Positions 45,378-57,766 of a DNA stretch of 64,000 nt are shown here, in pieces. Numbering within the stretch: the stretch's first letter is position 1; every line of letters starts with the position of its first letter. The notes beneath the pieces were generated by a model that had not been told where the DNA came from, made no database searches, and saw only the letters and a program-made list of their open reading frames with translations. The DNA comes from Chloranthus sessilifolius (Eukaryota > Streptophyta > Magnoliopsida > Chloranthales > Chloranthaceae). Position numbers and translations under genes: made by a program. The DNA lies in assembly GCA_021018995.1 (NCBI GenBank), contig CM037585.1:127748831-127812830 (forward strand). Reading direction: 5' to 3'.

Positions 45378-46694
45378 GTCCTCATAGGACCATGCAAAGG
45401 AATCGAGGTGTTCTTGCAGGACTTATGTAATTTGTTGGCGTTCCTTGGAGTTGAGCATTGCGCTAATCAGTAGCTTCTTGGGTTTCTCTTCAGTGCCAAA
45501 GTTAAGTTCTTTTATGAGTTTCGCAACAACTAGGGTTTGCTCATCGAAACGCTTAATAACCCGTTCAAAGTTTAGTGCCTCTTCGGCAACTGGTGTTCTT
45601 TCTTCGTCATCGGTAAGTTCGTATACTGCTAAATTGCTATACTGGGGATATGAGTTTATGAACGGTAATCCTTCATCGACGTAATCTATGACTGAGAGAT
45701 CTTTGATAAGGTGAAGGTCAAGACTACTGATTATTCTCTCAAAGTCATAAAGTATCTCGTCCGGTATGATCACTGGCTTGTTCTTTAGCCGGATGCTTTA
45801 CGTCCTTGTGCGAGGAATGGGATAGAAACCTTAGGAGAAAAGTCTCCTTGTTGGCCATAAATTTTGTTCGAGATGAAGAGTTCCCTTTCTTTTCTGGGGT
45901 TTTCTGATTTTTTTAGATTTTATATTTATGAATTTTTAGGGTTTTCTATTTTTTTGATTTTCGATAATAAATATGGTACAAGGTCGGTCGCCTCAAGGGG
46001 CACCGGGATAATTGCTTCCTCTAGTTGAGGGAGCGAGACGACTATTGGAGCCGTTCGGGCGATTCTTCGGGAGATGCGAACTTGTTGTGAATTTGACATT
46101 TTTTTTGGAGTCCTCATCTGATGAGATCTTTTGAATGAATGACACTGGTGACAGCGGCACTAGCGCTTGGACTTCTTCTTTCACATTGATCGCCTCTTCT
46201 TCGAAGAAGCTCTGAAGATCGTAGTCAATTGAACTATCATCCTCTGGGTCGTAATAATGTTGTTCTTCCCATCGAGGGGAATCTCCCAAAGGATCATCAA
46301 GAGTAGCGAGTTCTTTTCCTTGATCTTCATAATATGTTGGGATGAGCATGCATGCTCGGCAGCGAGGTTGATAGTGGTGAAGAATACAGGGGGATCCCTA
46401 AGGACATTCCCATCCCTCAAGGCCGAGGTGGATGCTATACGAGTTAGTATTTCCTTATGGAGTGTTATCTTTTTCCCATGTTAAGCGTAAGTGCTCTTCA
46501 CCATCTTAAAAGCCTGCTATGTGAAAATTTTCGTCATCAGTGGATTCCCAATATTCTACTCGTGGGTCGGGGTCTGGAGGTTCTTCTCTCCTCTCTTCTG
46601 CAAATTCTTTAGTGTTAAACATGGGCTTGACTCCTTCGAGCGATTTATTAATATCGTCATTTAAATTGGTTAAATCATTGAACGCTTTAGTCAT
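45378..46694 (-). pseudogene. Protease-RT linker of element E
   Basis: Acidic, low-complexity polyprotein linker in pieces (46694-46506, 46349-45993, 45773-45423), with many Asp, Glu and Pro. The last piece (FGTEEKPKKLLISAMLNSKE) corresponds to the stretch before RT in element A (LGTEEVPRITKIGTSLSPAE). No catalytic domain is recognised. It may hide an intron like that proposed for element A, but I did not find a convincing pair of sites. Confidence 0.6.
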
Positions 46695-47147
46695 TCACTC
46701 AGAAACATAAAAGTTAACGTCTTTCGTTATAGATATGAGGTAAACCTGTAGCTTGATAGTTTCTTTGACAAAGCGGCGCGATCCATCATAAGCTATGAGT
46801 GACAGTGTGGAGGCCCTGACATCCTGCTTTGTATATTCAAACATTTTTAATGTGGTGAGAGGGTAGATGTTAAGTTTTGCTCCCGTGTCAATGAGTGCGT
46901 GTGGCACAGAGAATCCTCTAATTATGACCGTAAGATATATGGGGGCCACACTCTCGCGGAGTGACTCTTTTGGCATGTCTGCGTCTGTAAAAGGGAGTGC
47001 TGGGGGTTGCGCCATGACCGAAGTGATTTGATGAAGCTCATCTAGGGTCATATCCTCATCCACTTGCATGTCTTCAAGTGTCCTTATCAACAACCGGTGA
47101 TGGTCAGACGATTTCTTGATGAGTTCTAGTATGGATATTTGGGTCAA
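46695..47147 (-). pseudogene. Aspartic protease of element E
   Basis: Retropepsin motif DTGA in ALIDTGAKLNIYPL, preceded by LPFTDADMPKE and followed by DGSRRFVKETIKLQV. It ends at TGA 46692-46694. The later LLGRPW-type motif expected in this family is not visible in this frame. Confidence 0.8.
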
Positions 47148-47500
47148 AATCTTCTGGAGATGCCCAGAAGGTCGTATTCTTGTCCTGACTCAAGCGCCAT
47201 TTTTTTGTCTGGCCGATGGGCCTTAGGTGCGGGTGGTTGGAATGATTGAGGTGCAGGAATTGGTGGAGGGATGATTTGAGGTGGCAGAGGTAAGTTAACT
47301 TCTCTTTCTCTCACATTCCCCTCTAGTGGTTGTGCATTCGTGAAATCCTTATTTCGAGGAAAAGACGGGGGTGGGTAATTGATTCCTGATTTGCAAATCG
47401 GGCAAGTCGGTTGTTGATCAAACCTGGCGTGGCTTGATGTGGATGTATTTATAAAATGGGTGAAATTAGAGGTTGGAATGTGTACCTGAATGGTGTCGCT

Positions 47501-49850
47501 CTAAGGTGGGAGGTACTGTGTGTAATCTTCTTCTTCTAGGAAAGCAAAGACCAATGTCTCGCACGGGTCAGGATGTTCATCTGGCTCGCTTTCTTTTAGA
47601 TTCAGCGAACACTCAGTGGCTATTTTATTGTCTTGACTTGGAATTTTTATGGTGACACTTTCTACCCATGCAATAATTTGAGCTACAGTTTGGAGAACGT
47701 GATCTCCATACTCGGGTTTAGAATCAGAAAAAGGGAGCGGTAATGACATTGGTTCAGGATTTGGAGGGGTTGAAGGCTCTGGTGGGTGACTACGGAGGAA
47801 TGGTCTCCTGGCCCTAAATGAATGGACTGGTATCTGAGTGAACTTTGGATAAGGGGGTGAATTTGGCAGGGCGATGCGAGTGATCAGGGCCGAGGGATGA
47901 GGGGGTGAAGGAGCTCTCGCTGGTGTGGCGGAAGTAGCAGAGGGTTGAATGCGAGTGATTAAGGTGGAAGGATGGAAGGGGGATCGACTGGAGAGATCTA
48001 AGGTGGTGACCTGAGCCGATGTTGCTTGGTTGTGGTTGGGCATGGGGTTAGTAACGATCCCTAAATTTTGTTGGGGTTGGTTATTATTTGGGTTAGGATT
48101 CCTAAGCGCATCCCAATCGATCTGACTTCAGTCATTCATGTCATAGATTCTATCCCTGAGGACCCAATAGTCTTTTAGGTTATGTCCCACGTATCGTTGG
48201 AAGACACAATATTTACTATAGTCTAGATTTGTCGACCATGGGAAGGATTTTTCCTACGAGAATCGAAGGAGATTCTGAGTGTTAAGGAGACGGAAGATGT
48301 TGGGAATCGTATCCAGTAAAGGGGATAGTGTTCCTGCCTCGGCTGGTAGGAGCCTCTGGCTAGGTTAAAGTTCTGCGGTGGGGGTACACTATTGTAATTC
48401 GGCACGTGGGCCGGTCGATTCTGCGTCGTGTTCTGATTCTGGTAGGTATTGGGATATTAATTTCTATTCTGATACTGGCCCTGATTCTGGTTCTGGCTTT
48501 GATTTTTGTTTGCATATCTTTGTTGATCAGTGCCTTGGTTTTGGTTAGTGCATCATTGCAGATTTTGATTTTGCTCGAAGTTTTGCGGGTGAAAATTTTT
48601 GTTCCCAGAGTTTTGTCCTTGATTAACAACGGTGCTGACCTGTTCGGTTCATAAGGTTTTCTTATTATTTTTCAATTTTGATTCACTGGAAGAGCCCACT
48701 TTCGATGTGACTATGGACAGAGCAAGGTCTCCGCCTTTAATGTGTCATGCTAGTTGGGATGCGCGGGAGTGGAGTGCAGTGAAGTCAGGGCAATCACTTA
48801 TGACAAGTGCGCTCTTTAACGGCTCTCTAGTATTATCGATGATAATGTCCATCGAATCCTTTTCTTTCATGGAAGTGCCGGTCCTAGCAGTGAGTTTTCT
48901 CCATCTGGCAACGAAGTCGGTAAATTCTTTATCAGGTCCTTGCTTGGCTGCTATTAGATCACAGAGACTGAATGTCTCTTGGATCAAGTATTTGTATTGG
49001 CCTTGGAATTAATCGACTAATTCATGGAAGGTTTCTGTCTTATAAAGCAGGAGTCCCACAAACCAATCTAAAGCTTCTCCTTCTAATGAGCGTTGGAAAT
49101 AGTGAATGAGAAGTCCTTGATTATCACGTATGGGTCGGCAATCATTACAAAAGAGGGTCAAGTGATGATTCGAATTTATCGTGCCATTATATTTGATAAA
49201 TTTCGGTGGCTTAAATCCTATTGGTAAATTAAACTCGACATCTTGGAAAAATTTGTCGAATCCGAATGAGTGACCGGGGCGCTCTCTCTTGGCCATATAC
49301 TCATCGAGCATTTTAGGGAGATCTTCAATTTTAATAGTGCTGTCTTTTGGAGCGACCCGTGAGCAAACCTTGTCTAAAGAGTCATCGTTGAAGAATGTGT
49401 GGGCAGGTTGTCTCAATGGTGTGGCGTGGGATGACACCGTGCTCGGGGTAGGAGGTGGCCTCTCTTGTCGCTCTTGTTCTTCTGAAAATTGTCGTGACGT
49501 AATGGTTTCGTATGCAGCGGCCAACCCTCGAAGCAATTCCTCGGAGTTGTCATCTCCTCTTTGTATTTTTTGAATACTAAGTTCTACGATATGTTGAGCG
49601 TGAGGTTTTGTCCTGTGTTACCATCTCTCCCATTATGATTATTACCGGTGTGTAGGGTAGAGAAGGGATTTTCTTGTTCGTCGACCATGTTAATCTCGGG
49701 TTGTCGTGGGCTGAAATTGTAAATTAATTCTTCTTTATACGTGGGATTGTTATGATACCCCCACAGTGGTGGGTCTCTTAAACTCACCCTTCGTATACCA
49801 GACATCTCGAGTCTTTGACGAAGACTCATATATATATAAAAGGGAATCAA
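47501..49850 (-). pseudogene. Gag region of element E
   Basis: 49850-49584: N-terminal piece. 49536-48745: Gag core (FNLPIGFKPPKFIKYNGTIN, then HYFQRSLEGEALDWFVGL), with a TAA at 49009 and a following helix-rich part (TDFVARWRKLTARTG). 48744-48200: Gln/Asn-rich tail with many NQNQ runs. 48043-47501: Pro/Ser-rich stretch with an internal repeat (HPSTLITRI, HPSALITRI). A DUF-like acidic end (SEPDEHPDP) leads towards protease. No zinc knuckle is evident. Confidence 0.8.
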
Positions 49851-49920
49851 AATGACAAGATGAAAGGAAAAATAGGGAGATGAGATGAAAACTAACTGTC
49901 TAGAAAAAGAGTTTGCAAAA

Positions 49921-49940
49921 GCATCTCATCGCGATCGCCA
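49921..49940 (-). other. Primer-binding site of element E (unusual)
   Basis: The minus strand reads TGGCGATCGCGATGAGATGC, three bases after the LTR end. It begins with the TGG expected opposite a tRNA CCA end, but is not the usual Tat (TGGCGACTCTGC) or tRNA-Met type. I cannot name the matching tRNA. Confidence 0.6.
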
Positions 49941-49943
49941 GTC

Positions 49944-52383
49944 TGTTGGTGCGCACTTTTTTTGGGTTCCTCTCGGTCCCCATTGAATTAGTGGCTCCAA
50001 TTCTGTCCAAGTGGACTTTAGCGATGCGACGTTTGGAGTGATAAAAATAAATGATTTTCTAGGAAGGTTCGTAGTTTGTTGCAGTCGCCAGCTACAGATA
50101 TTTAACGACGCTGCAACACGTCAATGATCACACTTTAGAGCTGGTGTGGGTTACTTCTTTACTGAATCGTCCGCCTGCGAACGTTAGCAGCTATGTCTTT
50201 TCTTATAATTTAGATAGTTTAGTTTTTCTTCTCTTCTCCTAGTATTATTGTAGTTTTAATCAGTTTAGACTTCCCAATTCTGCTATGAGTTTGGTTATGT
50301 GGAAATTTATTATGGTTTATTTAATTTAGTATTCTAATTCTATCAGGAGTCTAATTAATTTTTACTATTCCTATCCTTATTGAAAGTCTAATTAATTTAA
50401 TGTCCTAATCCCATTAGAAGTCTAGTTGTGATGAGGTTTCCTAATTGTACTAGGAGTGCACATGTAGTAGTTCTGGTGAAACTCTAATTAAATCGAGCAT
50501 GCTAATTATACTGAGATTCTAATTTGAGCAAGTATGCTAGTTGTATTCTAATTAAATCAAGTATAACAGTCTTACCGAAATTCTAATTGAAATAGAGAAC
50601 TAGTTTTACTAAAACTCTAATTTAAGCAATGAATTAATCAGACTAAAATTATAATTAGAGCAAGAAATTAACCAATTAAAATCTGATTTAAAGAAATTAA
50701 TCAATCATACTAAAATCTAATTAACTTAATTAATTAATTATGTGAAATAAAATAAATCTACTAGTTAATTATACTAAAAAGATAAGAAAAGCAATTAATT
50801 AATTTTAAAATTCTGAAAAAGGGGTTTTGGGTCCGCTCTGCTAAGGAGGATTGGCCTTGTTCCCGAGTACCCTCTGTAAGCTCCTTTGGGCAAATCGGGT
50901 GGCTGAGATTGAAGATAAATTGGATTTATGATGATAAAATAGTATTTTAAGATTTTTCAGAGTCGATTTCGGAGTAATAATTATGGATTAAATTGTGAAC
51001 TAGAATTATGGAAATTAAAATTAATATTTTGGATTTTCTGATTAATTAAACTAAGAAATTAAAATTAAAAATCTAAATTTCTAGAACTGAATTCGGGTAT
51101 GAAATTAGGAAATCAGACTGTATGATTAAGGACTGGTTTTAGAGTCTAAGACCTAGAACCAGAGATTAATGATAGGACTGAAAATTAAGATTTTAGAATG
51201 GAATTAGAGCCTAGGGTCGGTAAATTAGACCGCCGGATTAAGGACTGGTTTTAGATTCGGAGAACTAGAACCAGATATAAAAATCATAGTCTAAAAAAGG
51301 GTGCTACAATCTCGGACTGGAATTAAAACCTATAATTAAAACTAAGAGAAATATTCTAAGTCTAAAACTAAGATTTTTACCTATGATCGGGACTGCAGAG
51401 AGAAATCATCGAAGATTCGGCGCTTGAATCTCCAAATCATGACTAGGTTTCTCTATGGGTTTATCCTCGGAGTTCTCTGGTTTCAGAATCCAAAAAAAAA
51501 TTCGTTCTCTCTCAAAAATTGCCTAGCCTCTTAGGCAAATTAAAAAAAAAATCTTTTATAAGGGGCTGACTTGCTCAGCGAGTTTTCTAGTCTTAACCGC
51601 GTTAGAACTAATTGCGCGCCCATTTTGGGGTGCGTAATCCAATTAAGCACCACTCTCGAAGCGTTTAATCGAGGAAACTTAAGGGTCAAGGACGGTGAGG
51701 CTAGGCCGGGCGTAGACCAATTACGAGCGGGTGATGTGGTGCTCAATCTGATCGTGCGTCTCATGATAGGCGCATGATCGAGTCTCGAGTTAGTCTGTGG
51801 AAAGGGAGTCTGGTCTGAGAAGGGACTGATTGTGCGCTTGTGATTTGGCGTGCAATCGAATTAAGCGCGTGGTTTTAGGCACTTAATTCAGGGCTGTCCG
51901 GGTTCGGGTCGGGCTTGAAATGCAAGACTATTGTTTCAGTCTGCATTCCAAGTATATACTATTATTTCAGTATATAGTCTCCCTACGTTGCGATATGAGC
52001 CACAGAGCTATTATTTCAGCCTATGTTCAGCCATGTACTATTGTTTCAGTGGATGGTTCCCACGTCGGGGTATGGGGCCTAAGCCAAAGAGCTATTATTT
52101 CAGCTTGTGTCCAGCCATATCCTATTGTTTCAGCATATGGTCCCACATTAGGGTGAAGGGGTTTGAAATGCGAGACTATTATTTCAGTCTGCATTCCGAC
52201 TACATACTATTATTTCAGTATATAGTCTCCCTACGTCGGGATCTGAGCCACAGAGGTATTGTTTCAGCATGTGTCCAGCCATATACTATTGTTTCAGCAC
52301 ATGGTCCCATATCAGGGTTATGAGGTCAAAGGTTGACCAAACAAATTCCTATATTCCGAGAGGGCAAAATGGGGGTGTCTACA
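49944..52383 (-). repeat. 5' LTR of element E
   Basis: Partner of 33669-36263, with the same ends. It is shorter: a deletion near 51560 removes the segment corresponding to about 35265-35370, and two hairpin units are missing in the array. Confidence 0.95.
51917..52309. repeat. Hairpin chain in the 5' LTR of element E
   Basis: Ten units with the loop ATTRTTTC, matching those at 35717-36183 but with different point changes, for example TATATACT/AGTATATA and CATATACT/AGCACATG. One block of two units present in the other LTR is absent. Confidence 0.9.
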
Positions 52384-53640
52384 GCCACACAAGCTATCTT
52401 TTTGAGATGTGGCACAATCAAAAGTACATAAATGAAATGACAAAAGGGAACTCTTTTTTTCGTATATACACTTTTCTTTTCAATATATATATTTATTTTA
52501 TTTTATTTTTTTAAAAAAATTTGATACCTTAAATGTGAGGTAATGGGTCCCGTTTTGAGAATAGTCAAACCATGTTCGTGGGTTTGAGTGCGGCCCGAAA
52601 TTTTACTAAGGTTGGAACGTTTATCCCTTTGGATTGAATTAACCTTTTATCCTTGACTCGGGTCATGTGTTTGATGACGCAGTCTGAGGATCCACCTGAT
52701 CAGGACCCGATTTGAACTAACATAAGCGGCCTAAATGAATATCAGTTGTCTAGAAAAATGTAACCCAAGGAGTGACGGATTTTTCTTTTTTTTTTTCTTT
52801 CTTTTATTTTGAAACCTTTTTGCTCACAGTGCCCAAGAGGAGTTTTCATCATGCCTGTTATCACCCTCTTTTTTACCCATAGCGCCCTTTCGGGTTTTTA
52901 GTACGTCCATGGGTATTTTGCCTTTTTACCCCAAGCGCCTTTTAAGGTTTTCACCTAGTCTTCATGAGCTTGCTCTTTTTATCCGTGGCGCCCTTGCAAG
53001 TTTTCATCACATTTATTTTGCTTTGAGCTCATAAAATTCTTTTTTCTTTATTTATATTTCTTTGTTTCAAGGATCAACAGATAAGGATGTTGATTCCATC
53101 ATAGCCGACTGAATGAAGTTTCTTTGGTTGTCTCTCAGCTTGGCTTTTACTGACTCAACGGATACCATGACTGCTTGTAGACCTTGAAGGGGGCTTTCTT
53201 CAGGGGTGAATCGTGGCCATGGGTTGAAAGGGATAGATTAGGAATATTGAAGGTATTCTTAGATGTTAAGGTCTTTTTTACTAGGTTACTGCTGCAGTGA
53301 CACACTTCTTGGGGATTTTTACTGTACATTCCCCATTTTTTTTTATGTATATTTTTTCTTTTCCATTTTTTTCAGACATCCTCCTTTTGGGGATTTTGTT
53401 TTTCTGATTTTTTTTGCTTTTTGGATGATAACTCTCTTTTCTTCTTTTTTTATTTGGTATCAACATTTTCACATCTTTTTCTCTCTTTTTGGGAGGGGTT
53501 ATGAAAGAAAAACTATTAGCTCAACGGGTGTAGCAAAGGGTGTGAGCATTCAGGGATATTTTCGGCTATTTTACTTTTGAAATGATGGCCTTTTTTAAGG
53601 GACCCTTAAACAGTCACATATCCATTTTTATCATTATGTA
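52384..53640 (-). other. 3' non-coding region of element B after integrase
   Basis: No gene. At 52820-53010 it has four units of the GTGAAAACC..GGGCGC repeat on the minus strand, as in element A at 13836-14030. The first 60 bases next to E match A at about 14540-14590 (CAAAAAGATA). Confidence 0.75.
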
Positions 53641-54821
53641 CCTTGTCGTGAGAGACTAGGAGTAGAATCGTTGCATATATCTAGCATTGAGTGGCCCAGG
53701 AAAGTGATCTTCGTCCATCGTGGTGAGATAGAGTGTGTATCTAGGGAGCACCTCTTTGATGGCATAGGGTCCTTCCCAATTAGGCTTAAATTTACCTCTA
53801 AGATTTGGGTGAAGAGAGGGAAAGATTTTCTTGAGTACCGTGTCACCAACTTTTAATGCTCGAATGCGAACATATTTATTATAAGTGCGTGCGATTCTTC
53901 CCTGGTAAACCTGGGCGTGACACAAAGTTTGGGGCGTCTTCTCATCGATCAAGTTCAGCTGTTCAAAGTGGGATCTCTCTCTTTCGATCTCTAGCAGTTT
54001 GGATTCGATGAGGATACGGAGTGAAGGTACTTCGCCTTCAACTGGCAGCACTATTTCGGTTCCACACATAAGGGAGAACAGGGTTATCCCAGTAGCAGTA
54101 CAGATTGATGTTTGGTAAGCCCATAGTGCGAAGGGTCACATTTCACTCTAGTCTCGGTATGTGACGACCATCTTCTCAAGGATGCAGACAACCATTTTGT
54201 TAGTAGCCTCTACGGCCCGGCTAGTTTGTAGCCGATATGGTGACGAGCGATGATGCTTGATTTTATACTACTCGCAGAAGGCTCTGATGCGCTTGTTCGC
54301 GAAGTTGGTGCTATTGTCTGTGATGATGTCCTTAGGCATACCGAATGACAAACAATATTATTTTTTATGAATTTCTTGACATGACTGGCCATGATGGTTG
54401 CGTAGGATGCTGCATCTACCCATTTTGTGAAGTACTCGATGGCGACAAGGATGAACTGATGCCCGTTGGAAGCTTTCGGATTGACCTTCCTGACGACGTC
54501 GAGGCCCCATGTGGCAAATGGTCATGGAGTGGTCATGCTGTATAGATCAATAGCAGAAGCATGTATCAGATTGGAGTGTTCTTGGCATTTATAGCACTTT
54601 TGAACGTGCTTGCAACAGTCAGTTTCCATGGTGGTCCAGAAATGCCCTTGCCGTAGAATCTTTTTAGCTAGCATGTGTCCATTGATGTGGTCCCCACACA
54701 CCCGGTCATGGATCTCTTTCATGACGTTCGCAGCCTCACTTTCAGTTAGGTATCGGAGAAAAATATCATTATATGATCGTTTGTAGGGGCACTCGCCGCA
54801 GATGACATAGTTTGAAGTCTA
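53641..54821 (-). pseudogene. Integrase of element B
   Basis: Zinc-binding part 54722-54560 (HVQKCYKCQEH), core with stops around 54520-54100, C-terminal part 54069-53656 (CGTEIVLPVEGEVPSLRIL, then GKFKPNWEGPYAIKEV). Very similar to element A, but without the local duplication A has after the zinc region. Several stops and shifts. Confidence 0.88.
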
Positions 54822-55131
54822 TCACTGGATGGTTTGCATGTCTGTCTTTGAGGTGCCTTCGGGAAATGCTCGTGTTTTAAGGAAGTTCTTGATATCCGAG
54901 AACCATGGAAACTCATTATATAGCTTTGTTGATCCCTCGATCTGGAGGTAGAAGGCCGGCTTGTTTCTCTGTCCGATCATGATTGGCTTTATCTCAACAC
55001 CATAGAGAATTTCGATCATTGATGCTAATTTTTCCAGTGCATCAACAAAACAATTTCTTGCTCGTGGTACATAGCAGAAGGCAACATCACCGAAGCACGC
55101 GATTAGATCTTCGAGGTGCTCATGGTATGGG
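54822..55131 (-). pseudogene. C-terminal RNase H of element B (after the insertion)
   Basis: The minus strand continues the RNase H that stops at 57762: HEHLEDLIACFGDVAFCYVP and LASMIEILYGVEIKPIMIGQ correspond to the same part of element A (DLKDLIACFQNVTFSYVPR). It includes the copied target ATGGG at 55127-55131. Confidence 0.85.
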
Positions 55132-57761
55132 TGTTATTCAATGAAAAGTACCACTTTTCACCTCTTAACCTAGCCTTTACTACACCTTGGAGCTGTCTAA
55201 TAGCCCTCTGTTTAGTATGTTTTGTAGTTAGTAATAATAGTTGCAGCTTAGTACAAAGTCCATATTGTTGAAGCCAAAAAGAGAGAGAATTCATGTTAAG
55301 ATGTGGAGCTTATGCAAAAATAGAGAATACACCTTGGTGGCACACACCATGGTGACCATATTGCATGCCTAACTGGACCCAGGAAGTCCAGCAGATGAGA
55401 AGAAGTTGGACTTGAGTGGAGAAGGCTGCAATAGCAGCATGTACATTGCAGTAGAGGAGAATAAGGTAGCCTCACGTAGTCAGAAGTATTGTCTCGTGCA
55501 GTTTAAATTTGTAGAAGCTGCCTCACGAACACCTTGCGAAGTTAATACCTGCAGCACAAAGCAACCTCCCAAGGCAACCTCGTGCAGCTTACTAAAGAGG
55601 AGCTTCAGAAATCCCACTCGCGAGGTCCTCACGAAGTCCATGCATTTCACTCCCATTTTATGTCGCGAAGCATTTGCACATTAGCAGTTTTAGAAATCCA
55701 GCTCGCAAAGCTCTCACGGGGATCAACGAAAGCAGAATAGCCACACGTGCAGTTCTCGCGGGGATCATTCATTCAACATACTCCAGCAACTTGCGCATCT
55801 CTCGCGTAGCTCAAGAGGAGAGAGAGTCCTAAAAAATCTCGTGCACATCAAAATCTAAACCTTCCACGCGAGTTGTGCCATGCAACATCCACGCGATGGG
55901 AATCACCTGAAGCTCCACTTGCGAGCTGAGACCGTTAACTGCAAATTCACCTCGTGAGCACTCTTCTGCAGCAACTTCAACCGGGCAAAAAGCCACGCAA
56001 GGAATAAAACAAGCACACCCCAGTAGCATGAAGCTCTGATTTCCACTTCTATTTCCATACTCAGGGATACTTTAGGGATTTTCTCAGGTCTAGGGCACAC
56101 ATCTCGAGGCCCTGATCTCTATGCACACATCTCAAGGCATCTAAGGGTTGTAAAGGAGCCACATCTTCAATAAAATTAGGGTTTAATCTCCTACTGGCCA
56201 AGGCATTCAGCACTAAGTATATAAGCTATAACTTAGCTAATTTTTCCATCTTTTCCTTCAACTCAGTCGGCTGTGAGCTCTAGCAGCTTAGGGTTAGGGT
56301 TAGATCATCCTCTTTTTCCCTTTTTCTTCTCCCTTAGCCCAACACTTGTTGGCTATGATCTTTGTAGGCAATTAGGCATAGTTTAATTCAATTTTGTAAT
56401 GGGTTATGTAAGCTTTGGGATCAATTGAGGGTTGTTCTGCACAAGGCTATTGTCTTGAGGACTTTCATTGTAAGTATTTTTAATCAATGAAAAGTTTGTT
56501 TTAATGCTTATTCAATATGTTGTTTTCCTATGTGTCCATAGTACTGTTTGATCTATGTCATATACATAGGATTTTACTGTTTTGAAATTTCTATGGAAGC
56601 TTGAGCTTGTAGCCCTGGGACCATGGTGGTAGCAGCAATTATCTTGTTCCATTTCAGACCTCTGTGACTTGGATAGCCTCTGTGGATAGCCTGTGACCAT
56701 TTGAGTGGATATATTATAGCCCTAGGGTGATTCCAAGCCACAGATCTGAGATGAATTTTTATCCTCTGCACTTGAGCTTGTAGCCTTGTGAGAGGTTGTT
56801 GCAGGAACAGGCTCCCCTCTGTTTTACATGACCATCATTAGAAGTTAGATCTGATTTCTTTGTAGAGATTGCAGACATGTGAGCTAAGTCATTACAGGCC
56901 TTTTGTAGTAATGACCAGCTGCATTTAAGTCCCCAAATAGCTTCTGAATAACTATGGTTTCTACTAGTTTTTCAAGAGTTGTTTGCTCCTATGGATGCCT
57001 GAGCTTGTAGCCTGGCAAACATAGTGTCTGCAATGATCTTCATGTTCTTATTTGATTCATGGGTTGAAGGAAATCTATCGAATAATCTATGACTATTTAA
57101 GTGGATAGGTTATAGCCTTAAGATCAGTCCATTCCCTTGGATCAGATTGGTTTTCTGATTTAACTCATGTTTTTTTACCCTCTCTATTGGATAGTCTGTG
57201 ACCATTAAAGTGGACAGGTTATAGCCTTAAGAGACCAAGTTAAATCATAGGAGTTGTGTTAGATTCTTCCTCCTTACAGATGTGCTTGTAGCCATCTGAA
57301 GGATTGCTGCAGAGATAGCTCTAAATCAGTTCATTCTCCTTAGCCTAGTTGTCTACTTCCCATTAATTTTTATCTTAATTTTATCACCCACCATCATCAC
57401 CTTTTTCATAAACCCTTTCTTTAGGATATGACTGCACTTTCTTTCTCTTCTTTTAGTTTTAGTTTAGTATAGTTGTGACACCCAACTCCCTTTTTTTAGG
57501 ATTGTCAGATCTGTAGCCAGATCTGGAGGCCTACTAACACAATCTTTTTTTTTGGGTTCTAGATCAACTTCTCTGTGGGACAAACTCTTACTTTAAAACT
57601 TGCTACATCAGTCCCTGAATTCTTGTAGGACTGTGGGTTTTAGTTTTGTGCTTTTGTGTCTTCCAACTTTGATTTTATTTTGTTTTATTTTATTTTGATT
57701 CTTTTCCCCATCTGTTTCCAAACTAATAAAATAAGCACACTATTAAATATTAATCCCAACA
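55132..57761 (+). mobile_element. 2.6-kb LTR-like insertion in element B (candidate solo LTR)
   Basis: Starts TGTTATTCAATG and ends CCCAACA, flanked by a perfect 5-bp duplication ATGGG (55127-55131, 57762-57766). RNase H of B is continuous when it is removed. No coding region and no internal LTR pair are seen, so a solo LTR is most likely. A TATA box at 56218-56225 inside an inverted repeat, and polyadenylation-like sequence near 56470-56500, give a forward orientation. The downstream half (56560-57330) contains 3-4 diverged repeats with GAGCTTGTAGCC and GGATAG..TGTGACCATT..GTGGAT..GTTATAGCC. The family is not identified. Confidence 0.75.
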
Positions 57762-57766
57762 ATGGG

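Larger units (their letters stand above)
33669..52383 (-). mobile_element. Element E: full-length Tat-type element inserted in element B
   Basis: Two LTRs (33669-36263 and 49944-52383) and a perfect 5-bp target duplication GCCAC (33664-33668 and 52384-52388). Minus-strand order is 5' LTR, primer site, gag, protease, RT, RNase H, integrase, a long 3' region with an opposite-strand spliced gene, polypurine tract, 3' LTR. Total 18.7 kb. All coding regions are damaged, and the LTRs differ noticeably in sequence and in hairpin number, so it is old. Confidence 0.95.

Noticed and set aside
55406-55684. Forward ORF of 92 codons in the 2.6-kb insertion
   Set aside because: No recognised domain, no promoter at a suitable distance, and located in the upstream part of an LTR-like sequence.
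56286-56306. TTAGGGTTAGGGTTAG, telomere-like
   Set aside because: Only two units, inside an LTR-like insertion, and not the TTTAGGG repeat usual in plants. Probably chance.
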